Of a stretch of DNA of 64,000 bases, positions 12,266 to 23,191 are shown in pieces. Location of the stretch: assembly GCF_963675165.1 (NCBI RefSeq), contig NC_087390.1:4101301-4165300 (forward strand). Reading direction: 5' to 3'. A program made the translations under genes and the position numbers. Under the pieces are notes generated by a model. The model saw only the letters and a program-made list of their open reading frames with translations, was not told the DNA's origin and searched no databases. Each line of letters starts with the position of its first letter. Within the stretch, counting starts at the first letter, position 1. The DNA is from Halichondria panicea (taxonomy: Eukaryota > Porifera > Demospongiae > Suberitida > Halichondriidae).

Positions 12266-12978
12266 TCAGGAATTAGACTCGCAAGCCACTCCCTTTTCTC
12301 TGATTGGAGGACTGGTGACTCTGGGCTACAGCTTGTGTAAATCAGGAATGCTATTAAATATTAATGTCACGTGCAAATTATTCAATTTATTCTGATGTTA
12401 AAGACACACAGAAGACAAGTATACAGATCTATCTAGCCAGCCTTTTGATATTATAGATCCTTGTACCAGTGTCGTTGTGCCACAACTTGTGGGTTAGCAT
12501 GGAACAGCTGATGAACGTAGAAATCTTGGCAGTCCTTCTTTGAACCGAGGAGTGGCAGCGATTTAAGACAGCTTGTACAAGTCTGACTACTCTCAATTCA
12601 ACTGCCATTATCTGTCTTGTATTGTACAGGTTATTAAAAGCTTTAGGCAACCAATGACTTTCGGCTGCCAGTTCTCATTACATAAAAGCTAATCTCTGCT
12701 GGTGTCTTAGATGACTATATCCTAGCTGAATGCCTGATGTCGTTATTACTCCATCATCTTCTCTTTTCTAGCACTAGCATCCATTTTCAAACTGTAGCTA
12801 AGAAGCCCACAATCACTTTTGCAGGCTACGCAATTCTACTTATCACATGGAAAAATCAATGAATAATCTTTACCCAAATTCTGGTAGAGACACAAAATGT
12901 AGCCCAGAGTCACCAGTCCCTTTTCTCCCGCCCCCGTCCAATCAGAGAAAAGGGAGTGGCTTGCGAGTCTAGTCAGGA
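12266..12978. repeat. inverted pair of 75-bp arms
   Basis: The segment 12266-12333, with AGACTCGCAAGCCACTCCC and CTGATTGGAGGACTGGTGAC, is found as the reverse complement at 12896-12978. The arms differ by a small insertion. They may be two oppositely oriented pieces of the same long terminal repeat or part of an older foldback. No gene is visible between them. Confidence 0.6.
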
Positions 12979-13169
12979 ATGTGAGAGTTTCTATTGGTGG
13001 AACGGGTAGGTATTGGTTGTAGATTCTGGTGGAGGGGTGAGTGGCCTGGCAGAAATTCACCGGGCTCAGCTGTGGTGGCGGAGATATAGTGCAGTCCGAA
13101 TACCTAGAAGTATGAGAGGTAGAGTATCTATCCGTTGAGGGATTGAGGGTGGTAGGAGGTGTTTCGAGA

Positions 13170-14255
13170 GCGTTTCGAGAGCGTTTGGAACCAAGTTACT
13201 CGTGGTCTGTCACAATGGTGGATGGTACCCCGAATCGCGAGATCCAACCACGGAATGCCATCGAGTAAATCGATCAACGCGGTCCATGGGATGGCGGGAG
13301 TGGTCCAACCAGGTCAATGTGGATGACATTTGGAAAGGGGCTCGTTGACACTGTACACAGGAGCGGGTCGAACATCTGAGTTTATGCCTGGCCAAACAAA
13401 TCGAGCAGTAATTAGTTTCTGAGTGGCACGACAGTTCGTCACCATGGTTGCGGAACCAGGGGTCTTTGGGTGCCAATGGAAGTATCGCGGGTCGGTTGAG
13501 TCCGGTAGGGCTACCATGAGAGTTGAGGATGGTGAGGATTGGAGTGCACGGACAGTGGCGCCATGGCCACCTGAGGGGATTGGCCAGAGAGGAGGCGTTC
13601 GTTTCAATTCGAGACAGGGCGTCAGCACTGTGACGCCCTGACGTGCCTGATAGTCGAGGTGAACTGAGCGATGTGTCGTGCTGCGAATTCGAACGTTCAG
13701 TGCGTGGGTTTGTGGCTTCGAGAAAATGGCGAAACTGTTTGATGGAGAGGAGGTAAACACCGAGCTGTCAAAGGCGGGATTCAGCTGGAGTCATCTTCCT
13801 GGAGAAAAACGAGATGGGATTCCATTTGCCGTTAATGTTCTGTTGTAGAACTGCAGTGTCGGATGCGTCGGTCATGAGACAGGTGGGGGCATCCGGTTGA
13901 GGGTAAGAGAGGAGCATCCTTAGTTGCGTCTGAATTGTTCCATGTGAGTGTTTGGGTTTTGGTGTGTTTGGGTTTTGCGGGCACAGTGAGGTAGAAAACG
14001 ATGGTAAAAGTTCACAAGTCCAATGAAGCGCCGGAGTTGGCGTGAGGTTGTCCCGAACAGCTTGCACTTGCACTTTGTCGGGTGATACCGTGTTGGTCAA
14101 TGTGGTGTCCAAGGAAATCCAGGCATGTGTTGGGGAACACCGTTGGCAGAGAGGCGTTCGAAAACAGTTTGCATCGTGGGTGGGGCTGGCTGGTACCCCA
14201 CGGAGAACTTGGTCCATAAATCGTTTGGGCAGAGGCAGGTTCAAACAGGTACATC
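13170..14255 (-). mobile_element. decayed Ty3/gypsy-like pol (RT, RNase H, integrase)
   Basis: Read on the minus strand from high to low coordinates, the parts come in pol order. There is an RT tail (LDFLGHHIDQHG), then an RNase H start (CLMTDASDTAV and ISFFSRKMTPAESRL), then an integrase with FVWPGI and CVQCQRA of the HHCC region and a degraded core. The pieces sit in different frames with several stops and deletions, so this is a pseudogene of a gypsy-class element. Its position relative to the gag/protease piece at 11.5 kb is wrong for one intact element. Two insertions or a rearrangement are more likely. Confidence 0.75.
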
Positions 14256-14299
14256 CTCGAAATTACAGTCTGTCAACGGACAATATCCGGTCATTATGC

Positions 14300-14680
14300 A
14301 ATGTTTAGTCTGACAGACAGTTCTACTGTACCGCCTAGTTCTAGTGTAAGTGCTAGTTCAAGTTCTAGAAAGAGACCTACTAGAGCAGTGTGGATAACTG
14401 GATAACTGAATATGACAAAGAACTTGAGACTTCCACATGGCTCAAATACGATGTTGTCGATCGAGTCCATATAGACTGCTTGAAATGTTCTGTCTGCTTC
14501 AAATTCAATGATAAGTTGGGAACTATAACAGTGCATTTGTGGATGGCTCGAAAAATCTTAGAACATCAAGCTTCAAAGACCATGCTGCTAGTACAATGCA
14601 TAAAAGAGGGGTTGACCTTGTTGAGTATTCCCCAATTGAAAATGCTCTCTCAACTTTGGATGAAGGCTCAAGGCAGGTAG
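14300..14680 (+). pseudogene. TTF/BED-type zinc finger of a domesticated-hAT-like protein, frameshifted
   Basis: A Ser-rich lead and RKRPTRA are followed by a stop, then WLKYDVVDRVH, CLKCSVC (C-x2-C) and, after a frame change near 14520, FVDGSKNLRTSSFKDHAAST with the His pair of DHAASTMH. This layout matches the N-terminal TTF-type finger of hAT-derived proteins such as ZNF862 and KIAA1586 (family knowledge). A possible donor (GGCAG|GTAGTG) follows at about 14680. One stop and one frameshift mark it as non-functional here. Confidence 0.6.
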
Positions 14681-14689
14681 TGAGGTAGT

Positions 14690-16030
14690 AGCATACATGA
14701 TTGCTAAAGAAAAATTACCTTTTATTAAAATGAAGCCTTTTTGTATGCTTGAACAACACCATGGCTCGGTCATGAATACATGATCATGCATGTGCTGATC
14801 CTGAATCATCTTTTTCTTGAGGGCCTACCAAATATGCATGTACACTAGATATTGTACATAATGATTCTAAAATTTTATTGAGCGTTAAATTTTTCAGCAT
14901 TCAGTCAGACAGATGGTACAACTGATGCTGGAACGACGAATTAATTAATGTTTTTTTATGGTATGCATGTCTCATGATCTCATGTTATGTCTGAAAATAT
15001 AAAATGTACAAAATTGTAATAATTGTGATGTCAGGATGATCTGACAATTAGACTGGCATTGCTAGAGAGGAAGAAAAATCATGGATGTGGGGGACAGGAA
15101 CCACAGGGGCGCCAGTCACCAGGAGTCTTCTTAGGAACCATGTGGAGTGGGGAGGGGGGAGGTCTAGGCACTAGCAGAAGGTCTGATGATGCCCACTGGA
15201 CTCTTTGCGACACAGAGACAGTCTGGGGCGAGACGTCTGGGATGGGCTGAGGTTGGTGATCCTGTAGGCATCAGAGACAGCAACCTGTGTGAGTGAGGGG
15301 TACAGTGTTGCGCTCAGAGGTTTGTGTGTGTGTCTACAAGTTTTCTGTGGGACATGTCAGAGGAAGTCAGATGGTTTCTGAACATCGAGCGTCGGAGTCC
15401 GAGGATGGGTGTGTCCACGAGAGTGAGGGAATCTCAGGAGAACGTCAACCTGTATCAACTAAAAATTGTGTATTAGTGTGTGCATCACTTACACTTGTCG
15501 GGTCCGGCCTGAGAGTTTCCCCAGCTGCATGGTTCTGTCGTTTTACATGTAAAACATAGGGCCCCGTGGTGTTTTTAATTAGTGACCTGGCATTCCTCCT
15601 CTGATCAGGACAATAACTGAGCCTTAAAAGTATTAGAGAATAGGTAAATAATGAAATTTTTTAACTGTTTCATCCTGATCGTCTTAAATGGCAAACAGTG
15701 GGAGTAAACATTTGTCAAAGGTACAATTCAATCACAGAATTAAATCAATTAATTATTAATGGCCTGCAAACCCTTGTCAAATGCACAGTAGTACAGTATA
15801 TTAATACTGAGAACCTTGTGTACGCGTGTATCTAGACTTATCTATTGTTATCTAGTTTATGTGGCTAACCGAAAAAGAAGTAAGTTGATTCTATACGCCC
15901 TGATAAATTATGTTTTTTTTCACCCATTATTCTATTCTTGCCTATTATTCTCATAAAAAATTATTCTTTGATTATTCCCAAAAAATGTGACATACAAAAT
16001 TAAGACGTAGACTACACACAACTGATTATC
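14690..16030. other. no gene seen
   Basis: AT-rich on both sides of a moderately GC-rich stretch (15060-15560) that carries short open frames with no recognisable motif. No terminal repeats or RNA gene were noticed. Confidence 0.35.
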
Positions 16031-16034
16031 CTGA

Positions 16035-17090
16035 AGTTTGGTTTGCACAAGTGGAAGCACAGCCACCACTCAGAAGAACCATGTGATCAGCCCCGAATTT
16101 GCTACTAAAGTCCGTGATCTACCTCCCACAGACAACCCCTACAACACACTCAAGGCAGAACTCATCAAGAGGACAGCTGCTTCTGCCCTCCTCCGCAGAA
16201 TGCAGGGTGATCAACTGGGTGCTGACGCAGACACTTCCTCAAGGAACTGTTCCTGCAAAAAGACTCCCTGCGAATGTAATAGCTGTCACCACAGACCTAG
16301 CAGACAAGGTACTTGAAGTTGCCTCTGCAATACGACACTCGCCAAACACGGATGAGGTCAAGGAGGACCTTGTGGCCACTCACTCACCTCGACTCACAGC
16401 TCAACAAGCCCCGGACAAACCCCTCTGCTGCCTTCATTTCACTTTAATAAAGCCAAGTCTCTCCTATACATCCTGGCTGACGCTGATGATTCTGTCAACC
16501 CACTCCCCCCTCGCTGCCCCGTCGGGCCCCCCGCCATGTAGATACCGCACAAGATACTTTCTAGGGTGGAGCAGTCGAAATCATGAGTTGACGTGGCAAC
16601 ACGAGCGTAGTAGAGTGGTTTGTGCTGCTTGGAGGAGTAAGCTTTTTTGGAATCATCTCTTTGCTCTGCTCCTCTGATTGAAGGTCTGCTTGGCCGCCCC
16701 CCTCCCTCCTCGGCCCTCTTGATTGAAACAGTGGCCTCTTCCTCCGCTCGCCCAGACTTGGGTGCCCTCTCCGCTGCCATTGACAGCTCTGCTTTTGAAT
16801 GCTTGTTATCTTCAGCTCCCACAACGAGATCGAGAGCTCTGGACCCCACGACTGGTTGAATGTGATCCCCTCTCTCGTTTCGTTCCTACTGGATTGGGGT
16901 CCCATTGCACAACAACTGTCGCTGTGTTGCTGACCCGGGATGCTTCAAGGCTGCTCAATCTGGCCCCTCCATTGAAACTCCAGGCAGAGTCTAGTGCTCA
17001 TCCACTCCACGTCATCTCTCCTCTCCAGCCCCTCACACTGTCAGTAGCTGCGCATACCCAGGGCCACACTCTCCAAGTGGGAGTCTAGCG
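16035..17090 (+). mobile_element. decayed gag polyprotein (DUF7041-like) retroelement
   Basis: The plus-strand frame at 16038 reads SPEFATKVRDL, NPYNTLKAELIKRTAAS and LLRRMQGDQLGADAD. These are the hallmark phrases of the DUF7041 gag domain common in invertebrate LTR elements (family recognised from memory). The frame then shifts. At 16900-17090 a GC-rich stretch with SRLLNLAPPLKLQAE resembles the region near the protease. Several frame changes and missing residues show decay. It runs opposite to the gypsy-like remnant at 13-14 kb. Confidence 0.6.
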
Positions 17091-17094
17091 CAAG

Positions 17095-18160
17095 CTGGCT
17101 TCTAACCCAGGTCTGACAGTCATCGGCCGATCGATTCGTCTCCGATCAGGTGCCGACCGAGATACGGACACAACTAAATATACGGACACAACTAAACACC
17201 GATCAGCTTGGCTTTGTGGCAGGGCAATGAGCCCCTACTCTGCTCACTTAGTCGTTTTTAATCTTAATTTTAATTTATCCATTATTTTGTCATCACATGT
17301 TTCATCATCCAAAAAAAAGACCCAGCTCGGTTTTTGGCTTGCCTCGCCAAAACGCGGCCAATACAATACAGCTCCATATCGCACAATCACAGTAGTTCCA
17401 TCACTTTAGTTTGCATCTGAGCAGGGTGGATAGGTTGGGGAACGGAATTTATGATGCTTACTTGTGGGGAGTCTTGGATGTTTGGGTGAAGAGTGCCACC
17501 TTTCTCCCCATTGTTTGATAGCAGATCCTTTATTTTCCGGCATTAGCTTGATTTTGTCGCCACCCCCAATCATAGATAGTAGCTATGCTATGGCTTAGTA
17601 GAGATGGTCAATGGATGTGCACAAACTGCACTCTGGTCAACTAAGCACTATTGTAGTGCTTGTGTCCACTTGTGAAGTGTGGTAGGATAAGGTTAGGGTA
17701 CCATCTGAACGGATTACGAGTGCCTGTATACGCAATGGCTTGCTCCTTCCTCTTTGAAAATATTCTATGGCTACCAAGATAGTCCAGAGAGTCTACCAAT
17801 AGATACTACTCACCGTTATAAAAGCGAAAACAGTTATAAAAGCGAAAACTCGGCCTGGGATCGAGGATCGAGGCTAGTCGTATGAAAAGATTAGGTAATG
17901 TTAGCCTACGCCATGTGCCAGTATTACAGGCCAAAAAACTGCTGTAATGAAACACACTCTATAGTTGTCGCAAGACAAAAATAATGTTGTTGCATGACAC
18001 AAAAGAATAATAATGTGCTATAATTATTCAAAACATGTTATTTGTACACTGTGATTACTTCTCCAATGGCTTGACGGTCCAGGGCACAAATACTGATGCG
18101 GGAAACACACTCCGTACAGAATGCCTGTAACAAGAAGAACAATTATTGTACACTATTATG
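17095..18160. other. no gene seen
   Basis: Contains short direct repeats (GATACGGACACAACTAAA twice near 17160-17200, and TTATAAAAGCGAAAAC twice near 17815-17850). It also contains a GGATCGAGGATCGAGGCTAG phrase related to dispersed repeats elsewhere. No coding segment with splice signals was found. Confidence 0.35.
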
Positions 18161-18167
18161 TCGCACA

Positions 18168-18168
18168 G

Positions 18169-18202
<34 letters not shown>

Positions 18203-18247
18203 GTGCGCGTGCGGGTGTGTGCGTGTGCGGGTGCGTGTGGGTGTGCG
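18168..18247. repeat. (GT)n microsatellite
   Basis: An uninterrupted GT run with GTGCGGGTGTGTGCG variants at its right end. Confidence 0.9.
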
Positions 18248-18742
18248 AGCAGTAACTTCACAGTTGCAAACTAACAGTAGCATGTTCTTTTAGATTTGTA
18301 AACTAGATACAGTTACTTTTGCGAGCCAGACACACCGAATATTTAGACATGTATGCATGCACACTTTATGAATTTTGCTGTCAGGGAAACTCAAATGATT
18401 GACTTGCTAAAAAGGATCGATGTAGTGTGTAGCGATACCAATAGCTAGTGCAGAGGTAACTACTAAGTAGAGTACCAACACTCTGCGGACAAGTTTTGCT
18501 TTTGCAATAACACCTTAATGTTACTATTATAAACGGCTATAATTTTAGCGAATTTGCAACACTAAATTGAGTCTGCGCTAATAATAAAACGCGAAAAAAC
18601 TAGCCCTTTTTTCATCTGTATCTGACTCCAACAACCTTAAAACTCATACTAATTTAAAACTCACCCTATTAAATACATTTTTGACAAATTAATATTGTGC
18701 TGATAAATAATTTACTGCTATAATAGACCCTTTATACGCCAC

Positions 18743-18977
18743 GGATCATATGCCCCACAGCGGTACTGTTGATTTCACTTCCCTTTGAATGTCAGTAGGT
18801 ACTTCTCGATTTAAAACTTCAGGAGACAACACAAACCAGGCACTTGCATGCATAATAGCTGAAAATCCTCTAGGTAACTGGTATATATAATTGGTACATT
18901 CTTCTGATAACCCAACATGAACTCTTGTTCCATTCACCATGCATGTGCCGGAAGTACTCGAGGATGCTGGAATAGAG
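18743..18977 (-). CDS. orphan terminal exon, unidentified protein
   Basis: Minus strand: a pyrimidine-rich acceptor (CCTCTATTCCAG) at about 18978 opens a frame of about 75 codons. The frame ends at TGA 18743-18748 after VPLWGI. Protein text includes NGTRVHVGLSEECTNYIYQL and HASAWFVLSPEVLNRE, with normal-looking composition. It enters in phase 1. I recognise no family. It could be the 3' exon of an unlinked minus-strand gene or, less likely, the far end of the FHA-ANK-RING gene. No matching donor was identified. Confidence 0.4.
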
Positions 18978-19748
18978 GAAACCTACTATATCTGACAACA
19001 GATGACCCGTCAAAGTATTATTCAATCAGCTTTTGACAACATCACATGGATAAGGGAATGTTCTTGCTCAGAGGAGGGTCGACAGGGTCACTAATAAATC
19101 ATCACGTGAGCTTATGTTTTGTGCAGTAAATTTACAAGTTTGACTGCACATCGTGATAAAGTAGCCCCTTCATGTTACTGCTGCTGCAAATTAGTTAACT
19201 TTTAGCCCTCTAGAGAAATCGTGCAGTGCCTAAAAGGGGTGACCTCTCACAAAGGTCGTAGTTTTGTCATGTCAAACTGACCTCTAACCTTTATAAAGTA
19301 GGAGCTACCGTGCTGTAGAGTAAATGTAAAGCTCAGCTATATTATCATTATCTAAGTATACTCTTGTTTCCAGAATGAAAAGGTGGCCTTGCTGGAGCTT
19401 GATAAACAAGGTATTTAATAAAGACTATGTCATTATTAGCTTTTTGGCTTCGTGACCAACCTCCTCTGGTTCTTGCTTATACTCACTCCATCAGCTTGTG
19501 CCATTTCTCAAGCTGATCAATGCATTCAGACCTCGTTTGGCAGGTGATAGTCCGTCCTTGAGGATCCTTTCTTCAACTTTGATTGGCGCTTGTCTGGAGG
19601 CTCGTCATTATTATGTTTATTTAGCTGAATCATTTGAGCCCAGGCTGGAAGTTGCTCAGGGCTAAACCGTCCAGAAGTGTCAACTTCAGCCATTTTTGAC
19701 AAGTGGTAGCTTCTTCAGGTATTTGAGTGCTTTTATCATCGCCCAAAA

Positions 19749-19977
19749 TTATTTTATAGGGGTTGTAAGAGCCATTGCCACATCAGCATCACTATCAACA
19801 GTTGAAACCATGACCAGGCCCAAACTGGCTTCCAAAGCACACATTATTTTCTCCTCCAACTCTTGTTTGCTACACTTGCTGAGAACCGTTCCACGGCACC
19901 ACCTGAATACTCCAAGAAATCCGACGAGAGCATAACTCCAATCCGTTACAACGTCAATCACATGGTTGTTTTCCCGG
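19749..19977 (-). CDS. orphan terminal exon with a second partial copy
   Basis: Minus strand, after a possible acceptor (TTATTAG) at 19978. The text includes DVVTDWSYALVGFLGVFRWC and KCSKQELEEKIMCALEAS, and it ends at a stop at 19749. The first part (GACGTTGTAACGGATTGGAG and following bases) reappears on the opposite strand at 20258-20304, where it is joined to unrelated sequence. The family is not recognised. The duplicated piece suggests that local inversion or a transposon captured a gene exon. Confidence 0.4.
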
Positions 19978-20257
19978 CTAATAATTATATAAATACGCAA
20001 TTTTTACTGGTGGGGTGATGACCAATCCTTTTATTATACATCCATTTTGGAATGTGCGCATAAATTATAATCATAATGATTTGTGATGAATTGATGTTCC
20101 TAATACATGCAGTGTTGGGCACAGGTACACACAGTCCATCCATGCGTAGTAACATGCACGGACCGTACTGGTGACCTGCATGGAATGATGTGGTGGATGG
20201 AAGCTGGTAGAGATGGATCTGGAACACAGTCTATAATACTATGTATTGTACATGTTC

Positions 20258-20378
20258 ATGACGTTGTAACGGATTGGAGTTATGCTCTCGTCGGATTTCT
20301 TGTTTCCACGCTTTTTTGTGGTTCCCCTGGCCAATCCTAGCAATTTTTCACATTGCAAATGTTTTTCTAGTCGGATTC
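20258..20378 (+). repeat. inverted exon fragment fused to a dispersed repeat
   Basis: The start (20258-20304) is the reverse-complement twin of part of the exon at 19749-19977. From 20302 it continues with GTTTCCACGCTTTTTTGTGG, which recurs at 21717-21792 together with its downstream CCTGGCCAATCCTAGCAA. The breakpoint lies within GGATTTCTTG. Confidence 0.6.
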
Positions 20379-20729
20379 CCTTTCTTTTTCAATACAAGTG
20401 GAACGTCAAGAGGCAGTACAGAAGTTCAAGAAGAGAAGACAGGACTAATCAGATATCTTCTCGAATATCTCTGGACTAATAATTATAGTAATATTGCTTG
20501 ATATGTTGAATTTGTGAATCAGTATTAAATGACAGCCATTTTAAGAGCATGATATATATAGCCAGTGCATATAGCATGCTTGTCAGAGAAAGGGAGCTAG
20601 AGCTGAACAGTGTGAAGAAAAGCAACACCTCCAGGCTAGCACTGCACTGATTTTAGGCTCACGGTTTCTTAGCAACGTCTATCTATTATTTGGCCACAAC
20701 GCAATTGCTGAGTCATTAAAGATGGCGGA

Positions 20730-20913
20730 ATTGTCTAGGTAAGAGAAATAGAGACTGAGAGGCCTGAATTGTCTAGGTAAGAGAAATAGAGACTGAGAGG
20801 CCTCGTGGAAGCAATCGCAAATCTGAAGAAGCGCTTTGTAATCCAGGTTGTAGTCGTTTGGAAACCCTGTGCAGAATGTCCTGGAGAGGGCTGTACTTGG
20901 AGTAAATGCTGGG
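20730..20913. repeat. 38-bp tandem pair plus dispersed repeat copy 2
   Basis: The phrase GAATTGTCTAGGTAAGAGAA with its downstream GAGGCCT occurs twice in tandem (20729 and 20766). It is followed by the 110-bp repeat that matches 3192-3303. Confidence 0.7.
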
Positions 20914-21224
20914 CAAGAAACTTACTCACTTACTTACTCACTTACTTAGTCAGTCAGACAAAGAGAGGTGAAACGTCGAAATAGTGCAAGTTTTAAAATG
21001 ACAATATTCATACATTTAAAACGTTCATGGATTATGAAATGAGAGATACAAAGAGAGAAAAGGCTAAATAAACTATCTGTCCATTCAGTTTCTTGATGTG
21101 GCCTTTCCCTGCAGAGATAGAACAGTTTGAACATGAGTCAAAATAATTGAAATATTGCTAAACACGGCCAAACCCACTGCCAATCCTATGTAAAACCTAC
21201 TGGTTTTACTAATAGAAGCACTTT

Positions 21225-21539
21225 TTAACAAGGAATCCAATGAACCTGAAACTTGAAGTATGACAAACCAAGGTCAAACTCAACACAAATAGACTTTATA
21301 GTTTCCTTCGAATGTGCGTATGCGTAGTAGTATGCGTCAGTACCGTCGCGTGCTTGCCGTCTACCATTTTTTGTACTTGAATGAGATGAATCATTGGGAC
21401 AGATCATAGGGACATCCATTGCAGAACAGATGGCCCTCAAGGCAGAATTGAACATCGTGAAGACTGAGTCTAGTACCTCTGGTGTGCTCAAAAGTGCAGT
21501 AGTGGGACTGACATCACTCAAGTCCAGAGATTGGACAAA
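21225..21539 (-). CDS. orphan exon, unidentified protein
   Basis: Minus strand: acceptor ACTCAG at 21540, then an open frame of about 104 codons with natural-looking text (FVQSLDLSDVSPTTALLSTP, FTMFNSALRAICSAMDVP, DAYYYAYAHSKETIKSIC) to a stop at 21225. A CAG|GTTCAT junction at 21246 could instead be a weak donor. I do not recognise the family. With the pieces at 19.7 and 18.7 kb it may mark one minus-strand gene, but I could not join them with confidence. Confidence 0.45.
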   Translation of the reverse strand, partial: FVQSLDLSDVSPTTALLSTPEVLDSVFTMFNSALRAICSAMDVPMICPNDSSHSSTKNGRRQARDGTDAYYYAYAHSKETIKSICVEFDLGLSYFKFQVHWIPC

Positions 21540-22484
21540 CTGAGTTCATACAGGTACCTAACACACACTTGCTCAATACTTTGCTAACAGTATGTGACCA
21601 TAATTATTCATACTGTCACAATAATTATTATGTGACACGTAGTATTATAGATTTTCATTCAACCCTTGTATTAGGTGGTATTGTTTTATTACAGAGTGAG
21701 CATGGAAGTTTAAGTGTTGTTTCCACGCTTTTTTGTGGTTCCCCTGGCCAATCCTAGCAACTTTTCACATTGCAAATGTTTTTCTAGTCGGATATATAAT
21801 TATGCTGTAGAGCTGGTAAGCAGCTAAAAGTTTGCATTTTCCATGTAGAAGTCCTAGCCATGTAGAAGTCCTAGGCATACTTGTCCACCACATAAAGCAT
21901 AAAATAAATTAAGCCATAATTGACCACATAACTTCGAATTCAACGCAAATAGATAAATCTGTTAAAAATATTTACCTTGCAGCCAGAGACTCATCATTCT
22001 GTAGCTAAGGCATTTCATGTACAGCACATTGTGCAATTTGTTATTGCATAGTCAGTAGCGGGTGAGGCTACAGGAATTTTGCAAAACTAGCAAAAACTCG
22101 CATCGTGGACTAAAATCCTATGCTGATAATTATAGCTAATAGTAGCTACCTATAGATAACAAGTCTTCAGGAAACCCTGTGAAGACATAGACACACTGCA
22201 AAATAAAGCATTGTTTTACTGTTAGGTACCCTAGTACATGGATCAATGCTTCTGAAATGCTCTTGTTGAGGCTAAGATATCCTACTTTAACTCTTCATCA
22301 CTACTCTGATTTGACACCCACTATTTTCTTTTACACATGAAATGTAATGTAGACACTACTAGATGTTATTGAAGTGTAAATGGATCTCAAGTCTTACCAA
22401 TAATAAAGGGTTAAGGTAAAGCAAAGTGTGCCAATATCTGGATATTGGCATATTAGTTAGATACTGGCACAGTAAGGCTGAAGT

Positions 22485-22812
22485 CAGAGGAGGTCCGGCA
22501 AAAATTAATGATTAAGGTACAGCAAAACTACATGTATAGGTATAGCTCGCCATATGGCACAGTTCACCATCTGAATATTGGCATAGCGGTTAGATGTACT
22601 GGGCTGAAGTCAGGGGAGGTCCGGCAAAAATATGGTTAAGCCATAACTCACATTGTTGCATTTTTACCTCTGAGATCAAAGGACAGTGTGCCCAGTTTAC
22701 ATGGTGAACTGGTCAGTATCTGGATATTGGCATAGCGGAGGTCCTACAACCGTAATAATTAGCAACTATTAATGAATGCTATAGGCACATGGTTGTTGTC
22801 GGACCTCCTCAG
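22485..22812. mobile_element. degenerate CAGAGGAGG-family element
   Basis: The left end is CAGAGGAGGTCCGGC and the right end is TCGGACCTCCTCAG. The flanks are GGCTGAAGT (22476-22484) and GGCTGAATT (22813-22821), an 8/9 match consistent with a 9-bp target duplication. Inside, the left end is duplicated (near 22605) along with GATATTGGCATA phrases. Older than the 48970 and 58862 members. Confidence 0.6.
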
Positions 22813-23191
22813 GGCTGAATTAACCTAAAGCCCAACCTACCGTAACATTAATGTTTGTTGATTCAGCAAATAATAATTAATGCTACAGAGGAGCACTCAG
22901 GTTTACCATGTGCATGTATTAAAATCCACGAAGAGAAAACATACGCATTCATCTTTGAGAGGCTATAGCAGTCTACACAGACACACACACACACTACCGT
23001 ATACGCATGCGCACCGAGGCATATACTTACACCAACGCACACAGGGTGGGTATTCTTCCAGAGCATTTTATTTATACATCCAGGGTGTATTACTTTTGCA
23101 TGGCAATTGCTACTCAATAATAAACTAACATAAACATTTTATACAATATAATTAAGAGTTGAGTCAATCAAACACTGCACTTTTTTCCTAC

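Noticed and set aside
23030-23117. Cys/His-containing minus-strand frame (CHAKVIHPGC then HPVC) as the second half of the RING
   Set aside because: Ligand spacing does not match C-x2-C...C-P-x-C, no acceptor in phase 0 gives it, and it runs into a repeat end.
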